A program made the translations under genes and the position numbers. Of a stretch of 64,000 nucleotides of DNA, positions 35,861 through 47,120 are shown in pieces (position 1 is the first letter of the stretch; every line of letters starts with the position of its first letter). Below the pieces are notes generated by a model, which worked only from the letters and a program-made list of their open reading frames with translations, ran no database searches and had not been told where the DNA came from. Source of the stretch: Sebastes aleutianus (lineage: Eukaryota > Chordata > Actinopteri > Perciformes > Sebastidae); assembly GCA_916700875.1 (NCBI GenBank), contig CAKAKS010000039.1, positions 24,945,315-25,009,314 of the forward strand, read 5' to 3'.

Positions 35861-36654
35861 GTACTGATATGTCAATGTTGTGTTTTCAGCTTGTTGACCC
35901 AGGATTAAGCCCATTTAAGTACTCTTTGGCCAACACTGAGGTTTGACACCCAGCACCAACTGAACCTGAATCACACCTGTTCGTCTCTCAGCTCTGCATG
36001 AGCCCTGTTCCAATTCTGCTGCTCCTGAGAGCACACACACTGTGCATTTTGTCTCGATAAACTCACTTACGTGAGACATGGCGAACTGTTGAGCTGTAAC
36101 GCTAGCATGTCATATTTACTGTCTGATACGATTTGTCTGCCGCTTATAGTGTGTGTGGTCTTAACATTGCTGCCGATATCTGCCTTCCTTTTCACGGCAG
36201 AGATCTAATCTGATATTATTAGTATTGTTTTCTGGGCTGCATTAGCATGCGGCGTCGGTTTTCCTCCTGCTTCATGTGTAGGTGTATAAAAACATGACAC
36301 CGATACAGAGAATCTGATAGGAGGGCTGTGGAGAATCGGAATGTGTTTGCTGTTGCATAAGCAATCTTATACTTCGTCTGTATCGGTTGACTTCACACAC
36401 GCACATAGACGCACAGAGCTGTTGGGCTGTGCAGCTTGGAGAAGTGTGAATGTTGGTTTGAGTGGGAGGAGTGTGTGTTGGGTGATCCTCTCAGCTCGGT
36501 GGCAGGTCCTGTCATTGGAAAGAACAGTATCACTCTGCATTTACATTGATCCTTATTAGGCCTGGAGATTAAACCCTTCGCAAGTGTGAGCGAGCTCCGG
36601 CTGCAGCGCCTTGGTGTTTCACCGTATACCACTCATACATACTGTAGGTCTAAA

Positions 36655-36673
36655 CACACACACACACACACAC
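36655..36673. repeat. (CA)n microsatellite
   Basis: CA run of about nine units. Confidence 0.94.
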
Positions 36674-36923
36674 ATATACGCCGTCTCAGTCACTCAACAC
36701 TTCTGCAGTCATGCTTCGGCGTTAATCTAGGACACTCTCACCAGGAGACATTTCTCCGTCTGAACCTTTTTTTCATGTGGATTTTCTAATTCACACTTTC
36801 ACAGCAGTGTTTCTTGTGATATATTTGGCTTGCAGGATTTCCAGCTCATGCAATTCAGTTTTTAGAATAATTATTTTTTAATCAGCAAAAGTTCCCTTCA
36901 GAATATTATTAATTTTCCAAGTG

Positions 36924-36943
36924 TTTTTTTTTTTTTTTTTTTT
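36924..36943. repeat. poly(T) tract
   Basis: 20 T residues followed by AAAC. Confidence 0.93.
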
Positions 36944-39768
36944 AAACTTGAAACCAGAAATAGTGTTCATTTTCATTTGTTCCTTTTAACTTTCCTTTAT
37001 TGCTACAAGTAGCAGCGACCTCAGCCACCAATCACAGCCCTCCATCCTTTCAGAGAAGAGGAGGAGGCGTGTGCAGCTGAGTATGATGGGGTGGATGAAG
37101 GTCTCCAGGGTAACAGGACAGGTCATGCAGTGTTGTCATGTTGTACAGTTTCCAATTATATTATGGGCTGTTTGTTCCCTAACCCTGCGATGGAGTGTCA
37201 CCCTGGCAACTAGCCAGTGATGCAGAGCAGAGGGCCACAACATCCAGAGCACCTGTGTGTATGTGTGTGTGTGTGTTTGTTGGTACTTGTGTTTGTATGT
37301 GAGTCACACAGAAAGACCAACATGAGAGCAAAGAATAGTGAAGGTGGAGAAAGGGAACAAATGCACTTATATACACACACAGCTTCGAGCACAAACAACA
37401 TATGTTCTTAACCTAAAAAATGTCCATATCCATTAAAATTCCTGTGCACTCTGCGAAATAAGAGGCCTATATACCTTTTACATATCCACGCATATTGTCT
37501 GTAATGCTCCTCTGAATTTGGATGGACCTGCTTGCGCTGTTAAAGCAGAGCAGATATGTGCATACAGCGAATAAATGTGTGTTTTTGAATGGTGCATGTG
37601 ACTACTATTACGCGTTATCTGTCTCTGCCTCGGAGAACACCTTCTTCTGCACTGATAATGCAGGTTTTATACATTCTTTAAGAGGCTGAAATCACAAGGA
37701 ATACATACACACACTTGCACTTACATCACAGGGACATGGAGCGAGAGAAAGAGGGAGACTGACGGAGAAAGCCGGAGAGCGAATATCATTAGCTGGCCGT
37801 CTCACGTTGTGTATTCTACAGAGAGTGGAGAGAGATAGAGATCGGGGTGTGTTTCTGTTCTGACATGGACGAAGAGCCGCAGAGCACAGACCAGAGCGCA
37901 GATAGGGAGGAGGGTGGGGGGTGAAGGGGAGTCATGAGGGGATGGAAAAAGAGGGAGCAAGGCAAAGAAGAGCGTTCTAGAGATACAGATCGGGACCTGG
38001 AAGCTGTTCTCCTGCGCCCTGTCATAGATGAGAGGCGATGTGATAAGGAGAGAGAGGAAAGGACAGAGAGAGGAAATGTGGAGGGGCGAAGAAAGGGCAA
38101 CACGAGGGATTTTTACGACTTGTTCTCAAATGGAGCAGTGGGTGAAGGGATCAGTGCAAGTGAAAAATGTCACCACAGTATATAACGGAGAGCAGGAAAG
38201 TTCAGCGGAGACACAGTCGGTTCAAATGTGCTTTTTCTGCATCACGCAACCCCCAAATGGTGTTTCTCCGACGTATATAGCTATTTCAGAGCAATGTATA
38301 TGTGAATGCGGCGTGAAAACAGCAACATTTAAATGCAATGATCATCAGAAGATGCCTCATTGACTAAGCTCATGCAGAAGTTTTTGCAGTTTAATGTCAT
38401 CTTTTTCCAATTGCTCATACGAAAACGTCAGAATTGACTCAGAAGCCACATATTGGATTTGTGACATATAAAGTTTTAGCACACTTAAAAATGTAGTGTA
38501 GCATTTGTAATTTCCACTTTTTTTTTTATATAAATGTGCTAGTTTAGACGTTCCTTACAGAATCATCTTCTCTGTAATGCATGGCGTGAGTGTGTAGCTG
38601 AAGTGTGTGACATCTGGCGTCACACCTCTTCATAGTGTGAAATCAGCCGTGCTGTTGCCCCGTAACGCATGACGGCGGCGGCTTCGTGTTTGCTTTGACA
38701 ATAATGTTGCTGTGATTGAGCTGCCCAGTGATGGACCAGAGGAATTCATCATCCCTCCATCTATCTATCCATCCTTCTGTCAATCCACTTACAAACAACA
38801 TCTCTTTGTGGATCTCCAGGCTCTACTGAGGAGCCTCTCATCATGGCTCACCATAGTGTCACGTGAATGAAGTGGCACAATCATCCAATAACAGCCACCG
38901 ATACCTTTCACTCAGGCTGTAAAGAAACATATGTTGCTGCCATAAGATCTGGCAAAATAAACTGCTATAATACCTCAAAGAAGCCCAGTAGTACATTTAT
39001 AAGTATAGCAATGACAAAAATACACTTCATGTTATAGCTACAATAAGTTGTATTACTAAATGATAAAGAATATACTTGGAAGTCACGAATACTTTATGAC
39101 GGAGAACTATAATGAATTTTAAATGTTATAGTGACGTTAGAAATTAGACAGAAGTTTAAATATGATAATGTCACTTTAAAATCGCTAAACCCTGACAAAT
39201 GCTTTCTAAGTCCTTGTAAGGTTCTTATAGGAATATTATACACAGCTTGAAATGATCCACTAAGTGAACATAGCGCTGTGGAATTATTTCTTTTAATGTT
39301 TCAGTAGTTGTTAATGGCATTTCCCCACAGAATATTGCCTGCTTCCAACACACACCGAACCAGCAGGCTATAAAGTTTACTCAAGCATAGCCTCTTTATT
39401 TTGTTTCTGTGAAAAACCTCTTTACATCCTTGATGGATAAATCAACTGGCCTTAATAGCCTGCTGTTCATTGTTTGGACATTTGGCTATTAAGGTTATGG
39501 GTTAGTGATGGTGAGCAAAATTACATTTTTAATGCAGTTCTGCTGCGTAATAAAATGTGTCTCTTGCTACTTTCATAACACGGAATCTTGTAATTTCTTA
39601 TACAGGAAGAAATGAAATTAGTTACATGACTTCAGGAAATCACTGCTCCTGGCCATGAAATAGTCTGATACACAACCCAACTAAATAACAGAATTTGTTG
39701 TTTTTACACTTCTGTTTTTGTATGGATTAAAGAAACAAGATGCAATGTGTTAATGATCTTTAGAGGTA

Positions 39769-39876
39769 CATTTTGTTACCTTTGGACAGAGCCAGGCTAC
39801 CTGTTTCCTGTCTATTGCTAAGCGACGCTAACCCTTGGCAAGAAAGCATTTTAACCGCATTTCCCAAAATGTTGTC
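39769..39876. mobile_element. MITE fragment (family of 1791-2193)
   Basis: Contains TTTTGTTACCTTTGGACAGA, GCCAGGCTACCTGTTTCC, TTGCTAAGCGACGCTAACC and CGCATTTCCCAAAATGTTG. These are the right-half motifs of the abundant fish MITE whose full copy lies at 1791-2193. The outer terminus is lost. Confidence 0.65.
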
Positions 39877-40041
39877 CGGGAGTTCTTCAGTGACTTTTGT
39901 CCAGAGGCTAATGGATCTCAGTGATGAACTGAAGTTTTACCTCTCTGAAAAGAGAGAAAGTGAGCAGTGACAATGGCATCAAAGCTGTAAACTTAGAGCT
40001 TCTTTTAGTGGCTTAGGTTGCTCTTTACTGTGCCAGGCTGT

Positions 40042-40655
40042 TCTCATACACTGTTTGTAGCCATACCTACGAAAAGTAATGCCCTGTAATTCATATCCCA
40101 CAAAATCAATTTGTATGTAATCCAAGTAATTGTGAACCAGGAACTATAAAGAGCGATAAACACCCGCAGGGACGAGATCGGGATAGATGGGTGGGTCAAA
40201 AAACAATGTACTTTCGCCCATGAGACTGGTGTTCGTGTGTCGTGTGAAACCAGAAGTCAACGTAGATTTATTTTGTCACATAACCTCCGTACTTAAGTTA
40301 CGCCCAGTTTTAGCCCAAACCCTGATCTTTTCCTAAACCTAACTAAGTAGTTCTGTTGCCTTAACCTACCTAAGTAGTTTTGTTGCCTCAATCTAACCAA
40401 GTCGATCTTTTCCTAAACCTAGCTAAGTAGTTTTGTTGCCTAAACCTAATCAAGTAGTTTTGTTGCCTCAACCTTACTAAGTAATTTTGTTGCCTAAACC
40501 TAACCAAGTTGTTTCCTGTGAAGATGGAAGTTTATTTTGAAAAGACTGGAGCAGAAAATCCCGCGTGCGTCACATGTTGCTGGACATTCGTAGGAAAACA
40601 CATGAAAAATGAGGAATAACTTTTCGTAAGATATCATACGAACCACTGTATGAGT
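40042..40655. mobile_element. TIR element carrying a minisatellite
   Basis: About 614 bp. The left arm TCTCATACACTGTTTGTAG continues to TACGAAAAGTAATGCC. Read inverted, the right arm gives CTCATACAGTGGTTCG and then TACGAAAAGTTATTCC, so the imperfect inverted termini are about 45 bp. The interior includes a 27-bp tandem array (40332-40519). I recall this as an interspersed fish repeat but cannot name the superfamily. No coding capacity. Confidence 0.7.
40332..40519. repeat. 27-bp minisatellite, seven units
   Basis: Seven head-to-tail units starting at 40332, 40359, 40386, 40412, 40439, 40466 and 40493. Consensus halves are CCTAAACCTAACTAAGTAG and TTTTGTTG. One unit is 26 bp and the third is the most divergent. 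The array lies entirely inside the TIR element. Confidence 0.93.
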
Positions 40656-40837
40656 ATACGTTGACTGTACTGATCCAATAGTGGTCATAGTGTATCCCAA
40701 GGTTTCTAACTGTAGGACTCTGGTGTGTTTAGAAATGTCCTTTTCTATTGGCTGTATTTACATTAGAGTCTTCTTAAGATTGAATTTTAAACACACATTT
40801 GGGAGCAGGAGCCTTGTACAAATACTGCGTTCATTTG

Positions 40838-40890
<53 letters not shown>

Positions 40891-43665
40891 GCACACACAC
40901 GCACAATGAATGATGGGTATCACCCTGACACCTCATTGCTGTTATTCCCAGCCTGTTGCCCAGGAGACCGGCAGCATTGTACAGTAGCTGCAGGTGGGTG
41001 CAGAGGTGGGTGTCGATGCCTTCCTGCCTCCCGTCCGAGCTCAAGGTCTGAGGATCACATGGCGACATCAAACAAAGGCACAGTCCCAGGCTCACAAAAA
41101 ATGCCCACAATACTGTACAGTAAGCTGAAATATCGTCTTTCTCAGCTCACTGTCCCTCGTCACCTACTGAGTCTCACTCATCAGTGTATCCTTCTCTCTC
41201 TCCCTCTACCTGCTAGCATCCCTCACCCTCTGTTTCTCTCTCTGTCTCTCCTCTCTGCGTCGTTCAGTATGATTATGTTACTAAGCAGAAGTCTCCTATC
41301 AGAATGTTCATTGGTGGAGCTCATCTTTGGCTGCTATTACATAACCGCTCCCTTTTCATCTCAGCGCTGACTTACTTGGATCGTAAGATAAACACCGGTT
41401 AAGTGGAAGCATAAAAACTCTGTGAACATTTTCCCTGAGTTCACCGCTCTGTTTCCTTACATCTCCTGCTAAAGAAATAAAGTCAACATGTTGCTGAGAG
41501 AGAAGGAGAAAAAAGACATGCAAATCCACTGCTCTGAGCAGATTTATTTTTTAAATGGAGTTCAGAGTCGTCAAAACAATTTGCTGAGCCGCCACTCTTC
41601 ATCCCCTTTATTCTTAATGTGGGATAAATATGTATTTAGGCAGAAAAGGTGTGAGAGAGAGGGAAAACATCATTCTCTTTTGGACTGCGTCGGCCGTCAC
41701 GCTTCTCCGGACCGCCGGAGCTTCACGAGGCTTCCCTCATCTGCCTCGGATGTGGAGGGGACAGTTGCTGAGGCGGGGGGGCTGTGACCCAGCTGATTCG
41801 CAGGTTTTTGGTTGCTAAGGCGTAGAAGATGTGATCCATCTGTCAGGTTGTGATCTGGTGCTGCTCAGACAGCGAGCGGAGGAGAGGAATGCTATTGAGA
41901 GAATGAAAGAGCGGGATTGTTCGGGGGCTGTGTTTATGTATGCATGCGTACTGTTTGTGTGCATCAGGTGTGTGTTGTTATAAAAGGAGGGGGGCAATAC
42001 AGTTAGAAGCCTCTGGCTCTGAACAAAGAAGCCTTAAGGCTGGAGGTGCACGTCACATCAAACAGACCGCTGCTTCAAAGCAGCTCTATAGGTTATGCCT
42101 CATAGGAGAGAAAACACTTCAAACATACACCCTAAAATTCAGCACGACTAAGACATCAATACAGGCATACTGTTTGAATACTACTGGTATCAGCTACGAT
42201 GATGCTCGGCTTTAGATGAATGCTTTATCTATGTATTGGCTAGGCATTTAAGGTCCGCCTGATTTACAGGTGAGTCTGATAAGCATTCTGTTTTTCACGT
42301 TGTTTGATCCTCCGTGTGATCTTCTTTTGTCTCAATCAGACTGCCTGCGAAACTCATTTTACCAATGTGGCGTGTGTCTTCCCCGGTGCCGCAGAAGACG
42401 CGTACATCCTCCTCGTGCACCCTCCTCCCCCCTCCCTTCCCTCCCTTTCCTCCCCCTTGCAGGAGCCTTTGAAAAATAATAGCCGTGCACTGGGAACGCT
42501 ATTGATTTGGTCTCGCCGTGCTCAGGGAAAAAGTGAGCTTTATTTTCTTCAAAATACAGACCAAAGAGGAAAAAATTGGCTATGTTTTAGAGGGGCCTTT
42601 CACATCCAATTTGTGTCTTGTTTTCTTTTTTTTTCTTCCCCTTTTCTGCTGTTTTGTCTACTTGTCCACTTCTGCCTGTTTTTTCCTCCACTTTGTTCTG
42701 CCTGTCTTTCTTGTCAGTCTTCTTTTTTTGTTTATGTGGTTTCTTTCTCAATTCGCCGCTCTCCCTCTGCATACTCTGACCAGTTCTCTGTTCTTTTTCT
42801 GTTCATGCCTCTCTTTCTCAGTTCCGCAGCTGTCTTTTCTACTGTCTGTTTTTATAAGTCAGGCTCCAGGTAAAGCCCGACACTGGCCACACGCACCCAC
42901 GTACAACCACTCCAGGCGCCTTTGTGACCGAAACCTACGTGTCCATACTGATTCTCTTCCCGGGTGTTCGCAAATCTTCTTCTTGCTTCACATCGTGCTC
43001 CAGGCAGAATAGAACAACCTTGTCACACACTCACAGAGACACACTTGCATGCCTGTTCCTATATGCCTGCATGTATATATGCGGGCATATAGGTACAGAC
43101 ATGCACAATTGCACAGAAACGCATAGACACCGGGAGATGCGCACACAGTAGTTGGGTAGTGTTGGTGAATGAGAAGTAGCTGTGTTGTGTGCGCCTGAGG
43201 CACTCCTCCTAGCTACTGATGTAAGTTTGAGCCAAGTGGCTGCTCTTTCATGTTGAGACAGTATGTGACCACCCATGCTAAATGTTTGCAGACATAACGG
43301 ATGAATGCATGGTCAGGTGGAAGTCGATTGATCAATAGATTGATTTGCATTATGTAGGAGGTTGAATAGAAAAGGATAGCCTTGACAGCTTGATGAATAA
43401 ATGAATAAGATGTGACACCCTCCCATGGACTACTGCAGTGAAACTAACCACAATGTCACAGTGTTGAGATTTACAGTGTTTAGTTAAACGGAGTGAATCT
43501 GAACTTAGTGAATACTGATGCAAATGTTGCATCACTTTGAGCTAGTTCTCATGTCCCTGCTGTTAACCCTGCTTCAGTGAGCTATGTAGTCTAGTGCTGA
43601 AGTTCTTTGATTAGTTGTTTGACAGGAAAGTTAAGAAAAACTGTGATCACAATAAATTATTTAAT
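40656..43665. other. unique DNA, no gene recognised
   Basis: Contains the CA array at 40840-40905 and CT-rich tracts (about 41190-41260 and 42415-42840). The 229-codon frame at 40681-41370 reads straight through the CA array, and the 189- and 164-codon frames at 42304-43012 are translations of pyrimidine-rich DNA. Confidence 0.6.
40840..40905. repeat. (AC)n microsatellite
   Basis: About 66 bp of AC with AA and two CG-containing interruptions. Confidence 0.97.
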
Positions 43666-44140
43666 TGTAACAATTAGGAAGATCTATTGGCAGAAATAGA
43701 ATAGAATATTAATAAGTGTGTTTTCTTTAGTGTATAATCACCTGAAAATAAGAATTGTTGTGTTTTCGTTGCCTTAGAAGGAGCTGTTTCTAACTACATA
43801 GGGGACGGGTCCGCTCTCTATGGAGTCCAACATGATGCACCACCATGTTACTACAGTAGCTCAGAACGCACAAATCAAACTCTGTTAACTTTTCCTGCTT
43901 GGGCCGGAGTCAATAACGCTATTCACTCCTGTCGCTACCGCTCTCTCTCTCTTGCTTCACCACTCACTTCTCACGTATGCACTGGCTCTGCTCCAAATGG
44001 CTCTAGAGAGAGCAATTTGCATTTTTGCGTCAACCACCGTAGCTCGCCAACACGCTTGGCACACGGGATAGGCTTCAGTTGGTTGCCTTCTCCTCATCTC
44101 ACCGCTAGATACTGCCAGGTCCTACACACTGGACCTTTAA
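43666..44140 (+). mobile_element. TTAA-type MITE (AGTGTGTAACATTT family)
   Basis: Shares AGTGTATAATCACCTGAAAA, AAGAATTGTTGTG, TATGGAGTCCAACATGATGC and the terminus CCTACACACTGGACCTTTAA with copies at 21655-22478 and 59618-59871. The left TTAAAGG end is lost or altered: homology begins near TGTAACAATTAGG. The right TTAA (44137-44140) is shared with the next MITE. Confidence 0.85.
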
Positions 44141-44268
44141 GGCGAGACACCCCAGGCAAAAACATTGCTTTTCATGCACTGGTCAATTTGGAGATTTTGG
44201 GCTATGTTTTATTTATATTTAGTTATTCATTTTTTTTTACCATTTTCAGCTGGGGTGTCTCCCCTTTA
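44137..44268. mobile_element. small palindromic-ended MITE
   Basis: About 130 bp. The left end TTAAGGCGAGACACCCCAGG and the right end, read inverted, GTAAAGGGGAGACACCCCAG are imperfect inverted repeats. It starts on the TTAA that ends the neighbouring MITE. The right TTAA equivalent reads TTAC. AT-rich interior, non-coding. Confidence 0.7.
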
Positions 44269-44734
44269 CCGGTTCACAAGTTCCAGGTTCCCAAATGAGA
44301 ATTTCTACCTTTTTTTTTTAGCATCTGTACCAAGATACGTAGAAGGGTCATGACCTCTGCTAGATTTTACCATAAATTATTCTGGTCACATGAGAGTAAA
44401 GGTTACCACAGAACTGTCTTTCATCCTTGAATATTAATAAAACAACAGCTTTGTCCTCTACGCACAGTGGTGTATCAATGCTATGTCATACCAGGGATTT
44501 GATGCATATCACACAGTTGCGGCTTCTGTATCGTGACAACCTTCACACAGTAGCTGTAGGGGAAACAGCAGATGCGTGATTTGTTGTGATCGATAATGCG
44601 AGGCTACGATAAGATCCCAGTACGCCAGACAGTCGATGACGTCTAGATGTGTGCCGCTTGTAGATTTGAACTCATTCTTACTCATATTCGCATGCACATT
44701 CCCCGGCTCTCTCCGACATGACGGCACCAAACAT

Positions 44735-44910
44735 ATTGTCAGGCTGCAGAATGAATGGGAACATGAAGGAGGATGCGTTGTGCAAGAAGGATGCTTTTTG
44801 TGAAGAATCTCCTCTTGCTCTATAAGCAGCCACCAGCGTCATCGCTCTGATTAAGTCGCATAAGAGAAAAGAGAAAATTTGGCCTCATTTGCATCCCCTG
44901 GGAAAGAGGA
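44735..44910. promoter_or_regulatory. candidate conserved non-coding block
   Basis: Repeat-free sequence with an octamer-like ATTTGCAT (44888-44895), a CTCTGATTAAG core and GCAGCCACCAGCGTCATCG. No coding frame. Called on texture only. Confidence 0.2.
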
Positions 44911-45121
44911 AAAGTGTGGAGAGAGCGAGGGGGGGGGTGGGGGTGGAGGCAGAAAACAAGGTGTCCTTGTGATCACATTGCAGCACTTTGAATGGGTTTG
45001 TCATTTGATTGCTCAGAGGTAGAAAAGCTTTTAGAGCACGTGGGAAGAAATGGTGGGGAGGTGGGAAGAAAATGATGAACGGAGAGAGGGAGGGATCCAG
45101 AGAAACAGAGCTCTATAAATA

Positions 45122-45122
45122 G

Positions 45123-45205
<83 letters not shown>
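45122..45205. repeat. (GTGC)21 tetranucleotide array
   Basis: 84 bp of perfect GTGC repeat. Purine and pyrimidine alternate throughout, so it is Z-DNA-prone. Confidence 0.98.
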
Positions 45206-45325
45206 ACTTGCGCGTGCATGTGCGTGTGTGTGGTCCCTGCAGCCTCATTGTGGAAACTTTGACTGTGGACCTCAGATTACGCAGAAGGGATTTAACCTGT
45301 GGCGTCACCCCAGGCTGAAGTTTCT

Positions 45326-45438
<113 letters not shown>

Positions 45439-46188
45439 ACTATATGAATGTCTTTCTGTGGATCTCCATGCAATTCCTTGATTTTGTGAACAAAATTTCA
45501 CTCGTAGGTTTCTAAATGCGTGCTAAGAGCTCAGTGATACAGCATTGAAAACAATATTCCAAATTGTGTTCTGCTTGAAATGTATTCTTGTCCCATAAGG
45601 GGGGATGCACATAGTGCCACTCGTCTGCCTCTCCACTGGTGTTGTTTCCTCCCCACTGTGCGGCTACATGGGGGAGAAGCTTGGGCCTGTCACCGTATCC
45701 CAGAAGACACCAGCAGGTTGGCTGTCGTGGAGGCTGCTTACATCTACATGATGATATGCACTCAGCAGAGATTTGACAGACAAAGAGGGTTGACCTGGTA
45801 GGAAAGCCAAGGAGAGTGATTCCTGAGTAACACAAAAGGATAGCCTTGAATAAATACTAAGGAATAATATGAATGCATTGGCACTTTTAAATCATTCCAT
45901 TGCTTTATGCTGCATTGGTTTAATGTACTCTCGGGACACAAAAGGTGGTGAATGATTAATAGAGCTCTGTGAACTTTCATTTTTTTGTGTCATCTGTTGT
46001 TTTTTGCACCTCCTTGCACCATATTGCTTGGATATTTTTTAGCTCTTTTGATGTTTGACTTTCTCTTCGGCCCAGTCTTTTGTAGCCATCACCGCTCAGT
46101 CTAACTCTTCTTCAATTTATTCCAAACAAACCCCTGTTATTGCTGCAAGAAATGTAAAATGCATGACTGCCTTTACGTCAATGGACTT

Positions 46189-47120
46189 TTAAAGGGTTAT
46201 ACTACCAATTTTACACACAAACTTCAGTTAACTCGTCGTGTGGAGTGCTGCTCATCCATAAAAACATCTCATATGAGGCTTTGGAAGGAGCCGTCTAACG
46301 ATCATTTGGGTTATCTCGGCTTGGGCTTGAATTATACCAGAAAACCTGCATTACTAACATAACATGGGCATGAAGTTTCAGAGACTTTGACATTTAACAG
46401 GCTGGAGAATGAAAGATGAGTTGCATTACAGGCAGGGCTGTCAATTGATTAATATATTTAATTGCGGTAAATCACATGATTGTCCATAGTTAATTGTGAT
46501 TATTCGCAAATTAATCACAATTTTTTATCTGTATAAAAAATGTACCTTAAAGGGAGATTTGTCAAGTATTTAATACTCTTATCAACATGGGAGTGGGCAA
46601 ATATGCTTGTTATATGCAAATGTATGTATATATTTATTATCATAAAGTGTCTCTTAAGGAGAGACTCGTGGGTACCCATACAACCCATTTTCATTCACAT
46701 ATCTTGAGGTGAAGAGACCCCTTTTAAAATTTTTTATTTAGCCTCCTTCACGACAAGCTACTATGACATGTTGGTACAAATTGATTCCAGTTTTCTGCTT
46801 TACTCTAGCTTTAAAACTGAGCCTGCTACAACCTCCAAAAGATCGAATAGTAGCCGGGCCCGACGGCGGCCCGTCGAAATTTTAAGAGGTTAATTAAAAA
46901 TCAAAATAACAAACAAATTTGCGTAAATGTGTTATTATCGCGTTGACTTTGACAGTCCTAATTACCGGAAATGTTGGATCCAGTGGTTTTGGAGGCACTT
47001 CAAGTCAAGATATCTCAACCTCTGCTGCACCAATTTCAAGAATTATTTGCTTATGTGTTTCTTTCAAGGATCCCAACTTTGTGGAGGTGCTGTACCAAAT
47101 TGATGGAGTACACCCTTTAA
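46189..47120. mobile_element. TTAA-bounded MITE split by a hAT element
   Basis: The left end TTAAAGGGTTATACTACC and the right end, read inverted, TTAAAGGGTGTACTCCATC are matching termini with TTAA at both edges. Internal blocks (CTCATATGAGGCTTTGG, CAGAGACTTTGACATTTAAC, GGATCCAGTGGTTTTGGAGG, TTCAAGGATCCCAAC) match a fish MITE I recall. It is interrupted at 46433-46960 by a hAT element with its own target duplication. Without the insert it would be about 400 bp. Confidence 0.85.
46433..46960 (-). mobile_element. hAT-like element nested in a MITE
   Basis: 528 bp from CAGGGCTGTCAATTG to CTTTGACAGTCCTA. It is an inverted relative of 27412-28164. Flanking 8-mers ATTACAGG (46425-46432) and ATTACCGG (46961-46968) match at 7 of 8. 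Compared with the 753-bp copy it lacks an internal segment of about 200 bp (corresponding to roughly 27785-27970). Non-coding deletion derivative. Confidence 0.9.

Larger units (their letters stand above)
35861..39768. other. 3.9-kb unique stretch
   Basis: Non-coding DNA with (CA)n at 36655-36673, T20 at 36924-36943, a purine-rich patch at 37735-38105 and AT-rich sequence at 39000-39300. The frames on both strands at 37816-38363 mirror the purine-rich patch. No gene recognised. Confidence 0.6.

Noticed and set aside
37816..38363. Charged Arg/Glu-rich frames on both strands
   Set aside because: Purine-rich DNA gives Arg/Glu/Lys on one strand and Ser/Leu/Pro on the other; no domain.
40332..40519. 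CRISPR-like or telomere-like array
   Set aside because: The 27-bp units are directly adjacent without unique spacers. CCTAAACCTAA resembles telomere repeats only over part of each unit, and the period is 27, not 6 or 7.
40681..41370. 229-codon open frame, the longest in the window
   Set aside because: It reads through the CA array at 40840-40905 as Thr-His repeats, and the rest has no recognisable domain. Its length comes from stop-free repeat sequence.
42304..43012. 189- and 164-codon overlapping frames rich in Phe and Ser
   Set aside because: Two overlapping phases of the same pyrimidine-rich DNA look equally protein-like, which is typical of composition artefacts.
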